A DNA stretch of 64,000 nucleotides from Blautia pseudococcoides (GTDB taxonomy: Bacteria; Bacillota; Clostridia; Lachnospirales; Lachnospiraceae), in assembly GCF_001689125.2 (NCBI RefSeq), contig NZ_CP015405.2, forward strand, positions 959,001 to 1,023,000, written 5' to 3'. The notes beneath the pieces are model-generated. The model was given only the letters and a program-made list of their open reading frames with translations, did no database searches and was not told where the DNA came from. This document shows positions 28,131-37,052 of this stretch, in pieces; the stretch's first letter is position 1, and each line of letters begins with the position of its first letter. The position numbers were made by a program, and so were the translations under genes.

Positions 28131-28441
28131 AAGTAAACAGTGATTTGTTTGAGGGCATTTTTCCTGTGAGGCTGGAGGGGAAGAATGCAGATGGAGAGGA
28201 ATATTCATACCGGGCTTTTTCGGTGAGAGAGGTGCTGGACAGCTTGTCTGGAGATATGCTTGTGGAATTCATAAGCCGGGACGGCGGAGGTGCTGCCGTA
28301 TCCGGTGAAGAGATCCTTACAGGGCAGGTGTACCTGGCTGAGGATGGGGATGCGTACCGTCTGATCCTTCCAAAAGACAGGCACCGAAGACGCTGGTGTA
28401 AACATATAATAGAAATAATACAAGAGGAGGGTGACAGTTGA
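28127..28441 (+). CDS. Uncharacterised small protein in the molybdenum-cofactor operon
   Basis: I do not recognise this 104-residue protein. It starts within the stop of the MobA fusion (ATGA overlap) and ends 1 codon into the next start, so it is translationally coupled on both sides. It has an acidic N-terminal half (GIFPVRLEGKNADGEEYSYRAFSVREVL), GGGAAVSGEEILTGQVYLAEDGDAYRLIL in the middle and a basic tail KDRHRRRWCKHIIEII. No signal peptide or membrane segment. Its position argues for a part in cofactor synthesis or delivery, but no activity can be assigned. Confidence 0.75.
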   Translation: MKVNSDLFEGIFPVRLEGKNADGEEYSYRAFSVREVLDSLSGDMLVEFISRDGGGAAVSGEEILTGQVYLAEDGDAYRLILPKDRHRRRWCKHIIEIIQEEGDS

Positions 28442-29568
28442 AAATCTGTACAATTGTTGGTGTGAGAAAATCCGGTAAGACCACAACAGTCACCGGACTT
28501 ATAAAAGAACTGAAAAAGCGGGGATACCGGGTGGGAACCGTAAAAAGTGTATTCTGCCCCGAATTTTCCCTGGACATATCTGACAGTAATACATGGAGAC
28601 ACAGGGAGGCGGGCGCTGACCTGGTCTGCGTGAAAGGAAAAAAGGAGACAGACATTCTCCTTCCGGCGGACAGCAGCGGGGATTTCTATGAAAAGCTGCC
28701 TGTGGATTTTCTACTACTGGAGGGCGAGTATGAACTCTGCGTGCCCAGGATTATCTGCGCACACAAGGATGCGGAGGTTCAGGAGCGTCTGACAGAGGAG
28801 ACGATTGCCGCAGCAGGCAGGCTGGCAGTAGAAAAGAAGACATACGGCGGTCTCAGGGTCTATCATTCTGTGGAGGAAATCCATGAGCTGGCAGATTTAC
28901 TGGAAACACTTCCGGAGGCAGGATTTCCACTGAGAAAGCGTCCCATGTTCCAAAAGGCTGCAGCTTTTTGTCAGTGCGGCTGTCACAAGGCTGAGAAAAA
29001 GCTGGCCCATAAGAAAAAACTCACGGCTCATCCGGCCGGGACGGATAGAAAGCATATTTTCCTGACAGGGGAAAAAGGAGTTGGCAAGAGTACACTTTTG
29101 AACCGCATAGTGGAAAAACTGGGAATTGTGCCTGTGGGATACCAAACACTGCCTTATGAAATCGGCGGTGTCCAGAAGGGATTTTATCTGCACAGTCTTA
29201 TGCCTATGGGAGAATATGAGAATGACAGCCCAATTCTTATACGCACCGGTAAAGGCAGGAAGACAGCCATCCCGGAAACCTTTGAGACACTGGGCACTGC
29301 GGTGATGGGAAAGGTGAAGGACATGCCGGAGAAAACAGTGCTGATAGATGAACTGGGGAAAGCGGAGGCGGATGCGCCTGGGTTCCAGGAAGCATTGTTT
29401 TCCTGTCTGGATACCCAGAGTCTTGTCCTGGGAGTCCTGCAGAAAAAGACAGGCGCTTTTACGCAGGCAGTGGCAGAGAGGCAGGATGTGGAGGTCTATG
29501 AAGTTACAGAAAAGAACAGAGAACTGCTGTTGGACCAAATCTGTAAAAAAATTAAGGGATTCCTTTAA
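28438..29568 (+). CDS. MobB-like GTPase fused to THEP1-type NTPase
   Basis: Residues 1-165 resemble MobB, the GTP-binding adapter for molybdenum cofactor, with P-loop GVRKSGKTT (8-16) and NTWRHREAGADLV (51-63). A basic linker holds a C178-x-C180-x-C182-H183 cluster. Residues 205-376 match THEP1/NTPase-1: Walker A GEKGVGKST (211-219), Walker B VLIDELGKAE (301-310), GVLQKKT sensor region. The predicted start is TTG at 28438, 6 bases after an AGGAGGG site. The fusion couples a cofactor-adapter GTPase to a second NTPase; the combined role is unknown. Terminal gene of the operon. Confidence 0.85.
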   Translation: MKICTIVGVRKSGKTTTVTGLIKELKKRGYRVGTVKSVFCPEFSLDISDSNTWRHREAGADLVCVKGKKETDILLPADSSGDFYEKLPVDFLLLEGEYELCVPRIICAHKDAEVQERLTEETIAAAGRLAVEKKTYGGLRVYHSVEEIHELADLLETLPEAGFPLRKRPMFQKAAAFCQCGCHKAEKKLAHKKKLTAHPAGTDRKHIFLTGEKGVGKSTLLNRIVEKLGIVPVGYQTLPYEIGGVQKGFYLHSLMPMGEYENDSPILIRTGKGRKTAIPETFETLGTAVMGKVKDMPEKTVLIDELGKAEADAPGFQEALFSCLDTQSLVLGVLQKKTGAFTQAVAERQDVEVYEVTEKNRELLLDQICKKIKGFL

Positions 29569-29574
29569 AAATGC

Positions 29575-29603
29575 TTGACTAGAATTGTCAAATTAGGTAT
29601 TCT
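29575..29603 (+). promoter_or_regulatory. Promoter of the riboswitch-controlled surface operon
   Basis: TTGACT at 29575-29580 and TATTCT at 29598-29603 with 17-base spacing, 40-50 bases before the riboswitch aptamer. A second, weaker TTGATA at about 29621 is possible. Confidence 0.55.
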
Positions 29604-29639
29604 TATACACGTGATACTGATTGATAAAGTATTATAAAA

Positions 29640-29720
29640 AATAAAGGGGCAAAACTGTCGTAAGGCGGTGACGCAAAGCCACGGGTCCCAAGGGAGGGAC
29701 AGCCGGGCTGCAGACATGGA
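29640..29720 (+). promoter_or_regulatory. Cyclic di-GMP-I (GEMM-I) riboswitch aptamer
   Basis: Conserved elements appear in order: GGGGCAAA, then a stem ACTGTC-GTAA-GGCGGT with a GNRA loop (P2), GACGCAAAGCCACGGG, a GTCCC/GGGAC stem (P3), and AGCCGGGCTGC. This is the class I c-di-GMP aptamer pattern. It lies about 95 bases before the start of the M60-type surface protein, with a terminator between. Class I switches often, but not always, turn expression off when c-di-GMP is high. Confidence 0.9.
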
Positions 29721-29756
29721 TGGACAGGTGTATTCTGACCGTCTGTTGTCTTTATG

Positions 29757-29786
29757 AAAAAACGATATCCCTGGATATCGTTTTTT
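29757..29786 (+). terminator. Terminator in the riboswitch leader (expression platform)
   Basis: AAAAAACGATATCC, loop CTG-type, GGATATCGTTTTTT: a perfect stem ending in six T residues, 29 bases before the start codon of the surface protein. Its place after the aptamer and before the gene suggests regulated transcription termination. Confidence 0.85.
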
Positions 29787-29814
29787 GGCCCTGAAAAGGG
29801 AAGGAGAATAAAAA

Positions 29815-32800
29815 TTGAAAATGAAAAAGTTATGTGCCTGGCTGCTTGTATCAGGTATGCTTTTGCAGACACCCGGAACCACCGTATTTGCCGCTGGGCC
29901 GGGGCAGAGCGGGAGATTTTTAGACGCTGGCGGACAGGCCCGGAGGGAAGAGGCAGGCATCAGCCTGCTGACGGAGAAGCAGGAAAAACAGGCGGAGGTA
30001 CCGAAGAATGGTGAGATGCCGGGAGAGCAGATAGAAGCGCCGATAACAGGTGAGGGATCAGGAGCGCCGGCCACAGGTGAGACGCCGGGAGGCCAGACGG
30101 GAACGCCGGCCACAGGTGAGACGCCGGGAGGCCAGACGGGAGCGCCGGCCACAGGTGAGACGCCGGGAGACCAGACGGGAGCGCCGGCCACAGGTGAGAC
30201 GTCAGGAGACCAGGCAGAAGCACCGAAGAAAGAAGAGACACCGGGCAGCCAGGAGGAGTCAGGGAAACAGTCCGGTGCGCAGGAGGAGCAGAATGGGGAA
30301 ACAACACCCGGAGCGGAAGCAGGGAATGGGACGCTGCAAGGCCAGCTCCATCTGAGTCTGATCTACACGCTTCCTTACAGTGACCTGGAGACTTTGAACA
30401 GTGGATTGCAGGCGGTTCTTACAAGGGAAGGCCAGCAGTTTGACGCGGCTTTTTCCATGCAGGAAGGGGAGAGCGTTTCTAAAAAGGCGGAGGCTTCTTT
30501 TGTGGATCTGGAACCCGGAGAATATCATCTTCATATAAGCGGAGGCAGTTTTGCCGCATATGACCAGGACGTGGTAATACAGGCCATGGATCAAAAGATG
30601 CAGTTTCTGGATGTCTATACAGGAATGGATTTATCTGACATGGAGAAACATCCCGGTGTGGTAGGATACGGAGATGTGGATCATGACGGCGTCATAGATG
30701 AAAACGATAAGACCCAGTTAATTCAGGCCATACATCAGGAAAATACGGAATCCGCATATGACTTAAATCAGGACCAGAAAGTGGATTTAGTGGATTTACA
30801 ATGGTTTTCTTACAGCTATGGCTATGAGAAAACAGAAGCTTATGTGACAAGAAGCTATCTTCTGGATGAAATAGCGGCTAACGTAGGCGCTTCCACCCAG
30901 GTGGCAGAGGGAAGTGTTGAGAGCATTTTAGGTGATGGCGGAAGTGTTTCCCTGAAGCCTGCAAACGATGAAGAAATCTCAGCAGAAAATCCTGTGGAAT
31001 TACAGCTTGATCTGGAAAAACGTTCTGATATACTGGCAGGCGCTCTGGTGCTGACTCCGCCAAGAGATTCCGCCAATATCATCCAGGCAGGAACAGTGAC
31101 GGTGGAGTATGAAGACGAGAACGGGCAGCCTCAAACCATTGAAGTTCCCATAAGCAGCGCAGCTATGTTTGCCCTCACGGCGGCACAGGCAGTCATGGAA
31201 CCGGACGGCACCATTATCGTCAATCTGGGAAAACAGGTTGCTGTTAAAAAGGTAGTCATCAAGGTGACAGATACCGGAGGGAGCAAGCTGGCGGATATCT
31301 CCAAAGTTGAATTCCTCAACGGAATGGAGGACAGGATTCCTGCTCCGGTCATGAATATTCCTGACCAGGTAAAAGCAGAGCCGGGGGATAAGAAATTCAC
31401 TGTGACCTGGAACGCACAGACCAATGTGGCGGGATATGAAGTTATGGTGAAAAAGGACGGGAAAAGCAAGGTCTACCCCACAGCAGAGAACAGTATCCTT
31501 ATCACAAGCTTTGGCACAGAAAAAATGAAAAACAATGAGGAATACACCGTTCAGGTCCGCTCCGTGAACGGGGACTGGAGCAGTGCGTATTCAGAAGCAG
31601 TGACTGTGATCCCGAAACCTTCAAAAGCTCCTGACGCGCCGGAAAATGTGAATATTGCCGGAGGCTACAGAAAGCTGGATATCACCTGGAAGCAGATGGA
31701 AGATACAGATTCCTACACACTCTACTACAGGGAAAAAGGGACAGAAGCGTTTGAAAAGAAAGAAGAGATCAAGCAGAATAAATATCAGCTTACTGATTTA
31801 AAAGACAGCACCACATATGAGATTTGTCTTACGGGAACAAATGAAATGGGAACCAGCGGCAAGTCAAAGATCTATGCAGGTGAGACAACGGATATTAATC
31901 CTGCGGTTACCTCCAATTACAAACTGATCAATACGCCTTTGGAGGGCGGGGGACTCACCGCGCATATTACATCCATTGACTATCCTTCGGCAAAGCCTGA
32001 GACAGATGCAGCGGTTGCAGATAATGATTACACCACTTCCTGGAGTCTGAACTCCTGGGATGCGGGCGGTTTTAATGCAGGAAAGCCGTCCCCCATCATT
32101 ACCTTTGACCAGAGCTATGAGATGGACAGGCTGGTGGTAGTGCCGGATGAAAAACAGCAGTATGCCTATGGCTATGCGAAGACAAAATATTGGGATGAAA
32201 ACGGCACTGAGAAAATGATCGACGGCCATTTCACCCAGAAAAAGAGCGTGAACGGAAAAGTATATTATGAATTTAATTATTCCCAGCCATTTAAGGCAAA
32301 ACGAATCCAGATAAACTTTGCCATGGCATGGGCGCCCTCAGACGGAAGGGTTTCCATAGCGGAGATGAAGTTCTACTATTATGACAGTCTGGAAAAAGAG
32401 GTGGACGGTTTGTTTGCGGACACCATGCACGTGGAACTCCGGGAGGATGTAACGGCCGCTGTCATTGAGGAATTGGAAAAAAGAGCGGACACGCCGGATG
32501 AAGTAACGGGTGATCATCATCCGAAACGAGAGCTTCTGCTTTCTGATCTGGCCTATGCAAAAGAACTTCTCAACGACAAAAATGCCGGAAGGGTTATGAA
32601 AGTAGATACCTCCGTGACCAAGAAAAAAGACGGCGCTCTGGGATTTTCCGGCGGTCTGAATGCATGGCAGCCTCTTGGCATCAGCGCCCATGCAGGGGAA
32701 GAACTGGCAGTGTATGTGGGAAGAGATGACGCGGATCTGGGTGCCAATACAAACCTGAACCTGGTTGCCACACAGTACCATGCGGAGTCAGGAAACTGGA

Positions 32801-35277
32801 GCAAGGTGGTCGTGCAGAATCTAAAGAACGGCAAAAATGAAGTGACGATCCCTCAGATAGGAAGCTTAAACACAGAACACGGCGGCAGTCTCTATGTGGA
32901 ATTTACAGGAAATAATGACGCGCTGAATATGAGCGTGCGTGTAAGCGGAGGACAGGAGATACCCAAGCTTGACCTGTCAGGCGCAGCAGATGAGACGGAG
33001 GCCAAGGACGCTGTAAGGGCTTATGTGGAAAAACTCAATACATATGTTCCTGAGATCGCAGAGCTGCACAAGAAACTGCACGAAGGCAAGAAAGAGAGCG
33101 GCTGTGACTACAGCTATGACAAACAGAACTGTATTCTGGGGGCAACGGACATTGTGCTGAACCAGATGATGTATTCCGTTTCAGCGGAACAGATACTGAA
33201 CGGTATTAACAGCAGACTGAAAAGCCAGGGAAAAGACATCACCCCGGATAATCAGACAGAAGTATTATACGAATCCTGCCAGGCCATGGAACAGATGGTG
33301 ACACTGTTTTATCAGCATAAAGGCCTGGGAGATTATCATGGCGACAAGACACTGACCGCACAGTATGGCAGCAAAAACAGCCTGCCGTCCAGCCGTCTGA
33401 ATATACGATATATGAGAATGTTTTCCGGTGCCTTTATGTATGCCGGCGGACTTCATATCGGGATCGAGTGGGGCAGTATTGCCGGGCTTGCGCGCAGCGT
33501 GCCGGTGCAGAGTGACAACGGCAGGTATGTGAGCGGACAGTTGTTTGGATGGGGAATCGCCCATGAAATAGGCCATATTATCAATCAGCCTTCTTATGCC
33601 ATTGCTGAGATAACCAATAACTATTATTCCATTCTGGCGCAGGCAAAGGAAACAAATGATTCTGTGCGGTATAAATATGAGGATGTATATAAAAAAGTCA
33701 CCTCAGGTACAAAAGGCCGCGCGGAAAATGTATTCACAAGCCTTGCAATGTACTGGCAGCTCCATTTGGCATATGATGACGGATATAATTATAAGACCTA
33801 TGAAAATTATGAGGAACAGTTTAACAGCCTTTTCTTCGCAAGAGTGGATGCTTATGCAAGGAATACAGCCATTGCGCCGGCTCCGGACGGAATCGCGCTG
33901 ACGATTCCGAAAGATACAGACAATACCCTGATACGTCTTTCCTGTGCAGCTGCCGAAAAAAACTTACTGGAGTTCTTTGAACAGTGGGGCATGACACCGG
34001 ATGAGGATACCATTGCTTACGCATCGCAGTTTGAAGCAGAGACAAGAAGGATCAGCTATATTACAGATGAAGCGAGAGCGTACCGCATTGAGGGCGGAGA
34101 AAGTACAGCAGCCCAGGCAGCGGTGAGTGCCGCCCTGGCATATGTGCCGAATTCCAATCAGGTAACCATCACCCTAGCCAATGATGCGGCTGATCAAAAT
34201 TCCATGCTGGGGTATGAAATATACAGAAACGGCCAGGTGATCGGATTTGCGGAGGCGAATGACGGTATTGTGACATATACGGACACCATCGCATCTATGA
34301 ACAACAGAGTATTTACTTATGAAGTGGTGGGGTATGATAAACTGCTGCAGCAGACAGAGAAGGTTACGGCAGATACTGTGAAAATTTCCAATGACGGAAG
34401 TGTGGCAAAGGATGGATGGAAGATTACCACAAATATGACATCCTCCAGTGACCAGCATGAGGAAGGAAATGAAGATAACCCTGAGGGAAGCACCGTGTCG
34501 GGAATCGGCAGCATTTGCAACAATGACTACACAGATGTGTATACCGGAGAGGCGAAATCACCGGAACTTGTCATCAGCTTTGGCAGAACCCTTCAGGCTG
34601 CCGCATTCAAGATCACAGCCGCTGACACGAAAACCGCTGTCAAAAATTTTGACGCCTATATCAGCCAGGATGGAAAACAGTGGACACCTGTAAAAACAGG
34701 AAGCTTGGCATATTCGGAAAATACGGCTGTCTCCTATTTTAACAAAGAAGGGGATTCCTGGATGTATACCTATGACGCGGCGTATTTGAAGCTGAAGATC
34801 AAGGGGCAGAGCACAGTATCTTTGTCTGAGATAGATATTTTAGGACCTACGGGAGATAATGTGGAGCTGCTTGAAAATGGTATGGGCATTCTGGATGAAG
34901 ATTACAGCTATGATGAAAACGGAGGCAGGATACCTGCAGGTTCCCTGATCTTCACAGGGGAATATAAAGGAAATCCGTCCTACAATGTAGTGAAACTGTA
35001 TGACCAGGACGGAAATATCCTGGATGGTTCCCAGTTGATCTTCGCGGAGGTTCCGGCTGAAGGAGAATTAGGAGAAGTTTCATCCGGTACATGGATTTAC
35101 TATATGGAGCCGGATCAGATTCCAGCCGGCGTGACCAGTGTCAGGGCGGAATTATATCGGGTGGATGATGCCCATACAAATGAAGGGGAGCGTCTCGTAA
35201 GTGACACGCTTCCAATGGATGTGCCGAATCCGCTGCCGCCGATCCATTTGACAGACAACCATGAGGAGGGGAACTGA
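29815..35277 (+). CDS. Secreted M60-type zinc metallopeptidase with dockerin-like module
   Basis: An 1,820-residue secreted protein. AAGGAG at 29801-29806 lies 8 bases before TTG 29815, favouring this start over ATG 29821. Order of parts: signal peptide to about residue 26; four 13-residue Pro/Thr/Gly repeats (83-134); dockerin-like module (285-337) with two Ca loops D287-D289-D291-D298 and D316-N318-D320-D327; two FN3 domains (about 510-690); F5/8C-like binding domain (about 700-860); M60/enhancin-type peptidase with H1250-E-I-G-H1254 preceded by LFGWGIA; second discoidin-like region (about 1525-1680). M60 enzymes cut mucin glycoproteins. There is no wall-sorting signal, so the dockerin may anchor it to the next protein. 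Controlled by the c-di-GMP leader. Confidence 0.87.
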   Translation: MKMKKLCAWLLVSGMLLQTPGTTVFAAGPGQSGRFLDAGGQARREEAGISLLTEKQEKQAEVPKNGEMPGEQIEAPITGEGSGAPATGETPGGQTGTPATGETPGGQTGAPATGETPGDQTGAPATGETSGDQAEAPKKEETPGSQEESGKQSGAQEEQNGETTPGAEAGNGTLQGQLHLSLIYTLPYSDLETLNSGLQAVLTREGQQFDAAFSMQEGESVSKKAEASFVDLEPGEYHLHISGGSFAAYDQDVVIQAMDQKMQFLDVYTGMDLSDMEKHPGVVGYGDVDHDGVIDENDKTQLIQAIHQENTESAYDLNQDQKVDLVDLQWFSYSYGYEKTEAYVTRSYLLDEIAANVGASTQVAEGSVESILGDGGSVSLKPANDEEISAENPVELQLDLEKRSDILAGALVLTPPRDSANIIQAGTVTVEYEDENGQPQTIEVPISSAAMFALTAAQAVMEPDGTIIVNLGKQVAVKKVVIKVTDTGGSKLADISKVEFLNGMEDRIPAPVMNIPDQVKAEPGDKKFTVTWNAQTNVAGYEVMVKKDGKSKVYPTAENSILITSFGTEKMKNNEEYTVQVRSVNGDWSSAYSEAVTVIPKPSKAPDAPENVNIAGGYRKLDITWKQMEDTDSYTLYYREKGTEAFEKKEEIKQNKYQLTDLKDSTTYEICLTGTNEMGTSGKSKIYAGETTDINPAVTSNYKLINTPLEGGGLTAHITSIDYPSAKPETDAAVADNDYTTSWSLNSWDAGGFNAGKPSPIITFDQSYEMDRLVVVPDEKQQYAYGYAKTKYWDENGTEKMIDGHFTQKKSVNGKVYYEFNYSQPFKAKRIQINFAMAWAPSDGRVSIAEMKFYYYDSLEKEVDGLFADTMHVELREDVTAAVIEELEKRADTPDEVTGDHHPKRELLLSDLAYAKELLNDKNAGRVMKVDTSVTKKKDGALGFSGGLNAWQPLGISAHAGEELAVYVGRDDADLGANTNLNLVATQYHAESGNWSKVVVQNLKNGKNEVTIPQIGSLNTEHGGSLYVEFTGNNDALNMSVRVSGGQEIPKLDLSGAADETEAKDAVRAYVEKLNTYVPEIAELHKKLHEGKKESGCDYSYDKQNCILGATDIVLNQMMYSVSAEQILNGINSRLKSQGKDITPDNQTEVLYESCQAMEQMVTLFYQHKGLGDYHGDKTLTAQYGSKNSLPSSRLNIRYMRMFSGAFMYAGGLHIGIEWGSIAGLARSVPVQSDNGRYVSGQLFGWGIAHEIGHIINQPSYAIAEITNNYYSILAQAKETNDSVRYKYEDVYKKVTSGTKGRAENVFTSLAMYWQLHLAYDDGYNYKTYENYEEQFNSLFFARVDAYARNTAIAPAPDGIALTIPKDTDNTLIRLSCAAAEKNLLEFFEQWGMTPDEDTIAYASQFEAETRRISYITDEARAYRIEGGESTAAQAAVSAALAYVPNSNQVTITLANDAADQNSMLGYEIYRNGQVIGFAEANDGIVTYTDTIASMNNRVFTYEVVGYDKLLQQTEKVTADTVKISNDGSVAKDGWKITTNMTSSSDQHEEGNEDNPEGSTVSGIGSICNNDYTDVYTGEAKSPELVISFGRTLQAAAFKITAADTKTAVKNFDAYISQDGKQWTPVKTGSLAYSENTAVSYFNKEGDSWMYTYDAAYLKLKIKGQSTVSLSEIDILGPTGDNVELLENGMGILDEDYSYDENGGRIPAGSLIFTGEYKGNPSYNVVKLYDQDGNILDGSQLIFAEVPAEGELGEVSSGTWIYYMEPDQIPAGVTSVRAELYRVDDAHTNEGERLVSDTLPMDVPNPLPPIHLTDNHEEGN
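30061..30216 (+). repeat. Four 39-base tandem repeats in the M60 protein gene
   Basis: Four in-phase 39-base units encode G-A/T-P-A-T-G-E-T-P/S-G-G/D-Q-T/A. The units are nearly identical at DNA level, which predicts length variation between strains. The encoded stretch is probably a flexible, exposed linker. Confidence 0.9.
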
Positions 35278-36620
35278 TGAAAAGAATTAAGAGTTTATGC
35301 ATTGCTTTGGTTTTGGCATTGTTGGTGACTTATGTTCCCGTATCTGCCGCAGTGCAGGATGATACCATGATCAAAATGCAGCAGAAGGATACGAGCCAGG
35401 TAGAACTGGCTCTCTATCCCAATGGGGATATGATAAAGAACCACTCGACAACATTTCGGATCCAAATGCGGATAACAGAGGAGGAAAGTGGAAGTATCGG
35501 TGAGATTCATTTTGCTTTCTCGGAAGATATACAGAACAGGTGTAAAATCCGGGAGTATTTTTATGAAAACGGTATTCTGGATATCTATTTTTCATCCGCA
35601 GGGACTGTCTTTGAACAGGCTCAGGATGTGGTGATCGGCACGATCTCAGGTATACCCAGCGGCGAAATGTTCCAGGCATCCATTGCTCCGGAAAGTATTA
35701 TGTATGTTGACCAGAGCCATCAAATGAAACAGGTGGATGAAGGGGTGCTGCAGGGAATATCTTACCAGTGGGCAGTAGGGGAGAAAGTGCCAGACCCGGA
35801 TGATCCAAATCCGGATAATCCAAACCCGGACAACCCAGATAAGCCAGATCCAGACAAGCCAAATCCGGACGACAACCCGGAGTATCCGGATGGGGTATGT
35901 ACAGCTTTCACTTACGAGGAACTGGAAAAGGGTTTGGCAGATTCCAGCGTGACGAGTCTGATCTATAAAAGCAAAGATGGAAATGGTTTGACAAAAGAAC
36001 AGCAGAAGACATTATTTAAGAGCCTGAAAGGCACAGAAAGAACACTGACCATCATGGCGGAGGAAAAAGGACAGCTTTTGTATTCCTGGAAATTCACAGG
36101 AACAGGGATAGCAAACATAGATACTGCCATAGATTTTGGAATTGCCAAGAGCAAAGAGAACAAGAATGCTGGCAGCCTGATGGCAAAGGATGCAGAGAAT
36201 TTGTATCTGGAATTTGCCCATGAGGGAGAACTTCCGGGATTGGCGGAAATTGAACTATATGCAGGGGACAGCTTTAAAGACGGGCAGAACCTTTACCTGT
36301 ATTATTACAATACCAAGAAGAACGCAGTGGAACCAATCCAGAAAAGTATCAAGGTTGTGGACGGATATGTGACCATTCAGATTGAACACTGTTCCACATA
36401 CATTCTTACCACAAAGACGGTACGCAAAGATGAACGGTTTCCTGCTGTATCGGTGAATAAAACAGACAGTACAAAAAAGACACCGGTAAAACCCACAACA
36501 AAAACAACAGCTAAGACGGCGAAAACAGGAGATAACACACCAGTGGAAGGACTGCTCCTGCTGGCAGGGCTTTCTGCAGCCGCCATGATCCTGATCGGGA
36601 AAAGCAGAAAGAAAATTTAA
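35277..36620 (+). CDS. Sortase-anchored surface protein, possible cohesin-like partner
   Basis: A 447-residue wall protein whose ATG overlaps the stop of the M60 gene by 1 base, behind an AGGAGGGG site. Signal peptide to about residue 26; a beta-rich domain at 30-165 (GSIGEIHFAFSEDI, VVIGTISGIPSGEMF) of about cohesin size; a Pro/Asp/Asn-rich spacer (about 172-206); a second beta domain to about 395; a Thr/Lys-rich stretch; then a C-terminal sorting signal with AKTGD (415-419), a hydrophobic segment and RKKI. AKTGD replaces classical LPXTG. The pairing with a dockerin-bearing, unanchored enzyme suggests that it docks that enzyme; the cohesin assignment is inference from layout and composition. 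Confidence 0.8.
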   Translation: MKRIKSLCIALVLALLVTYVPVSAAVQDDTMIKMQQKDTSQVELALYPNGDMIKNHSTTFRIQMRITEEESGSIGEIHFAFSEDIQNRCKIREYFYENGILDIYFSSAGTVFEQAQDVVIGTISGIPSGEMFQASIAPESIMYVDQSHQMKQVDEGVLQGISYQWAVGEKVPDPDDPNPDNPNPDNPDKPDPDKPNPDDNPEYPDGVCTAFTYEELEKGLADSSVTSLIYKSKDGNGLTKEQQKTLFKSLKGTERTLTIMAEEKGQLLYSWKFTGTGIANIDTAIDFGIAKSKENKNAGSLMAKDAENLYLEFAHEGELPGLAEIELYAGDSFKDGQNLYLYYYNTKKNAVEPIQKSIKVVDGYVTIQIEHCSTYILTTKTVRKDERFPAVSVNKTDSTKKTPVKPTTKTTAKTAKTGDNTPVEGLLLLAGLSAAAMILIGKSRKKI

Positions 36621-36624
36621 CAGA

Positions 36625-36661
36625 AAACAGCATTGGTGCTCATTGCCAATGCTGTTTTTTT
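36625..36661 (+). terminator. Terminator of the surface operon
   Basis: AACAGCATTGG pairs with CCAATGCTGTT, then seven T residues. The group II intron begins 3 bases after the T run. Confidence 0.9.
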
Positions 36662-37052
36662 GGGTATGACGGGCATGCGGTCAGTCTGTGGTGAAAGTCC
36701 GCAAGGGGCGTAGTTGCCGACGGCGGATAAGCTGGCCCAAGACAGCGAAGTCCTAAAGGCAACCGTAACCCATGTGCGTAAATCGGGCAGGTAGACGAGG
36801 AAAGACTGGCAGGCTTATCCCGTGAGGTCTCACAGGCGGTGAAACTCACCGTAGTAACAACGAGCTGTGAGAAGTCAGCAGAAGCCGTAGTATGCAAGGT
36901 TCTGAAATGGATGTTGCCAAAGGGCTGAACAATGTAACCGTGAAATCAAATGTATGCTTAATGGAATACCTGACAGCAGGAATGGCAAAACGTAAATAGC
37001 AGGTACTGCACAACTTAGGGCGAACCCATGGGAACGGAAAGGAGAAAGCACA

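Noticed and set aside
29960..30307. Long minus-strand and alternative plus-strand frames across the tandem repeats
   Set aside because: The repeat unit length is a multiple of three and GC-rich, so all frames stay open; no ribosome site and they overlap the well-supported surface protein.
35277..36620. Classical LPXTG sorting motif
   Set aside because: The C terminus has AKTGD rather than LPXTG; anchoring is still likely from the hydrophobic segment and basic tail, but the classical motif is absent.
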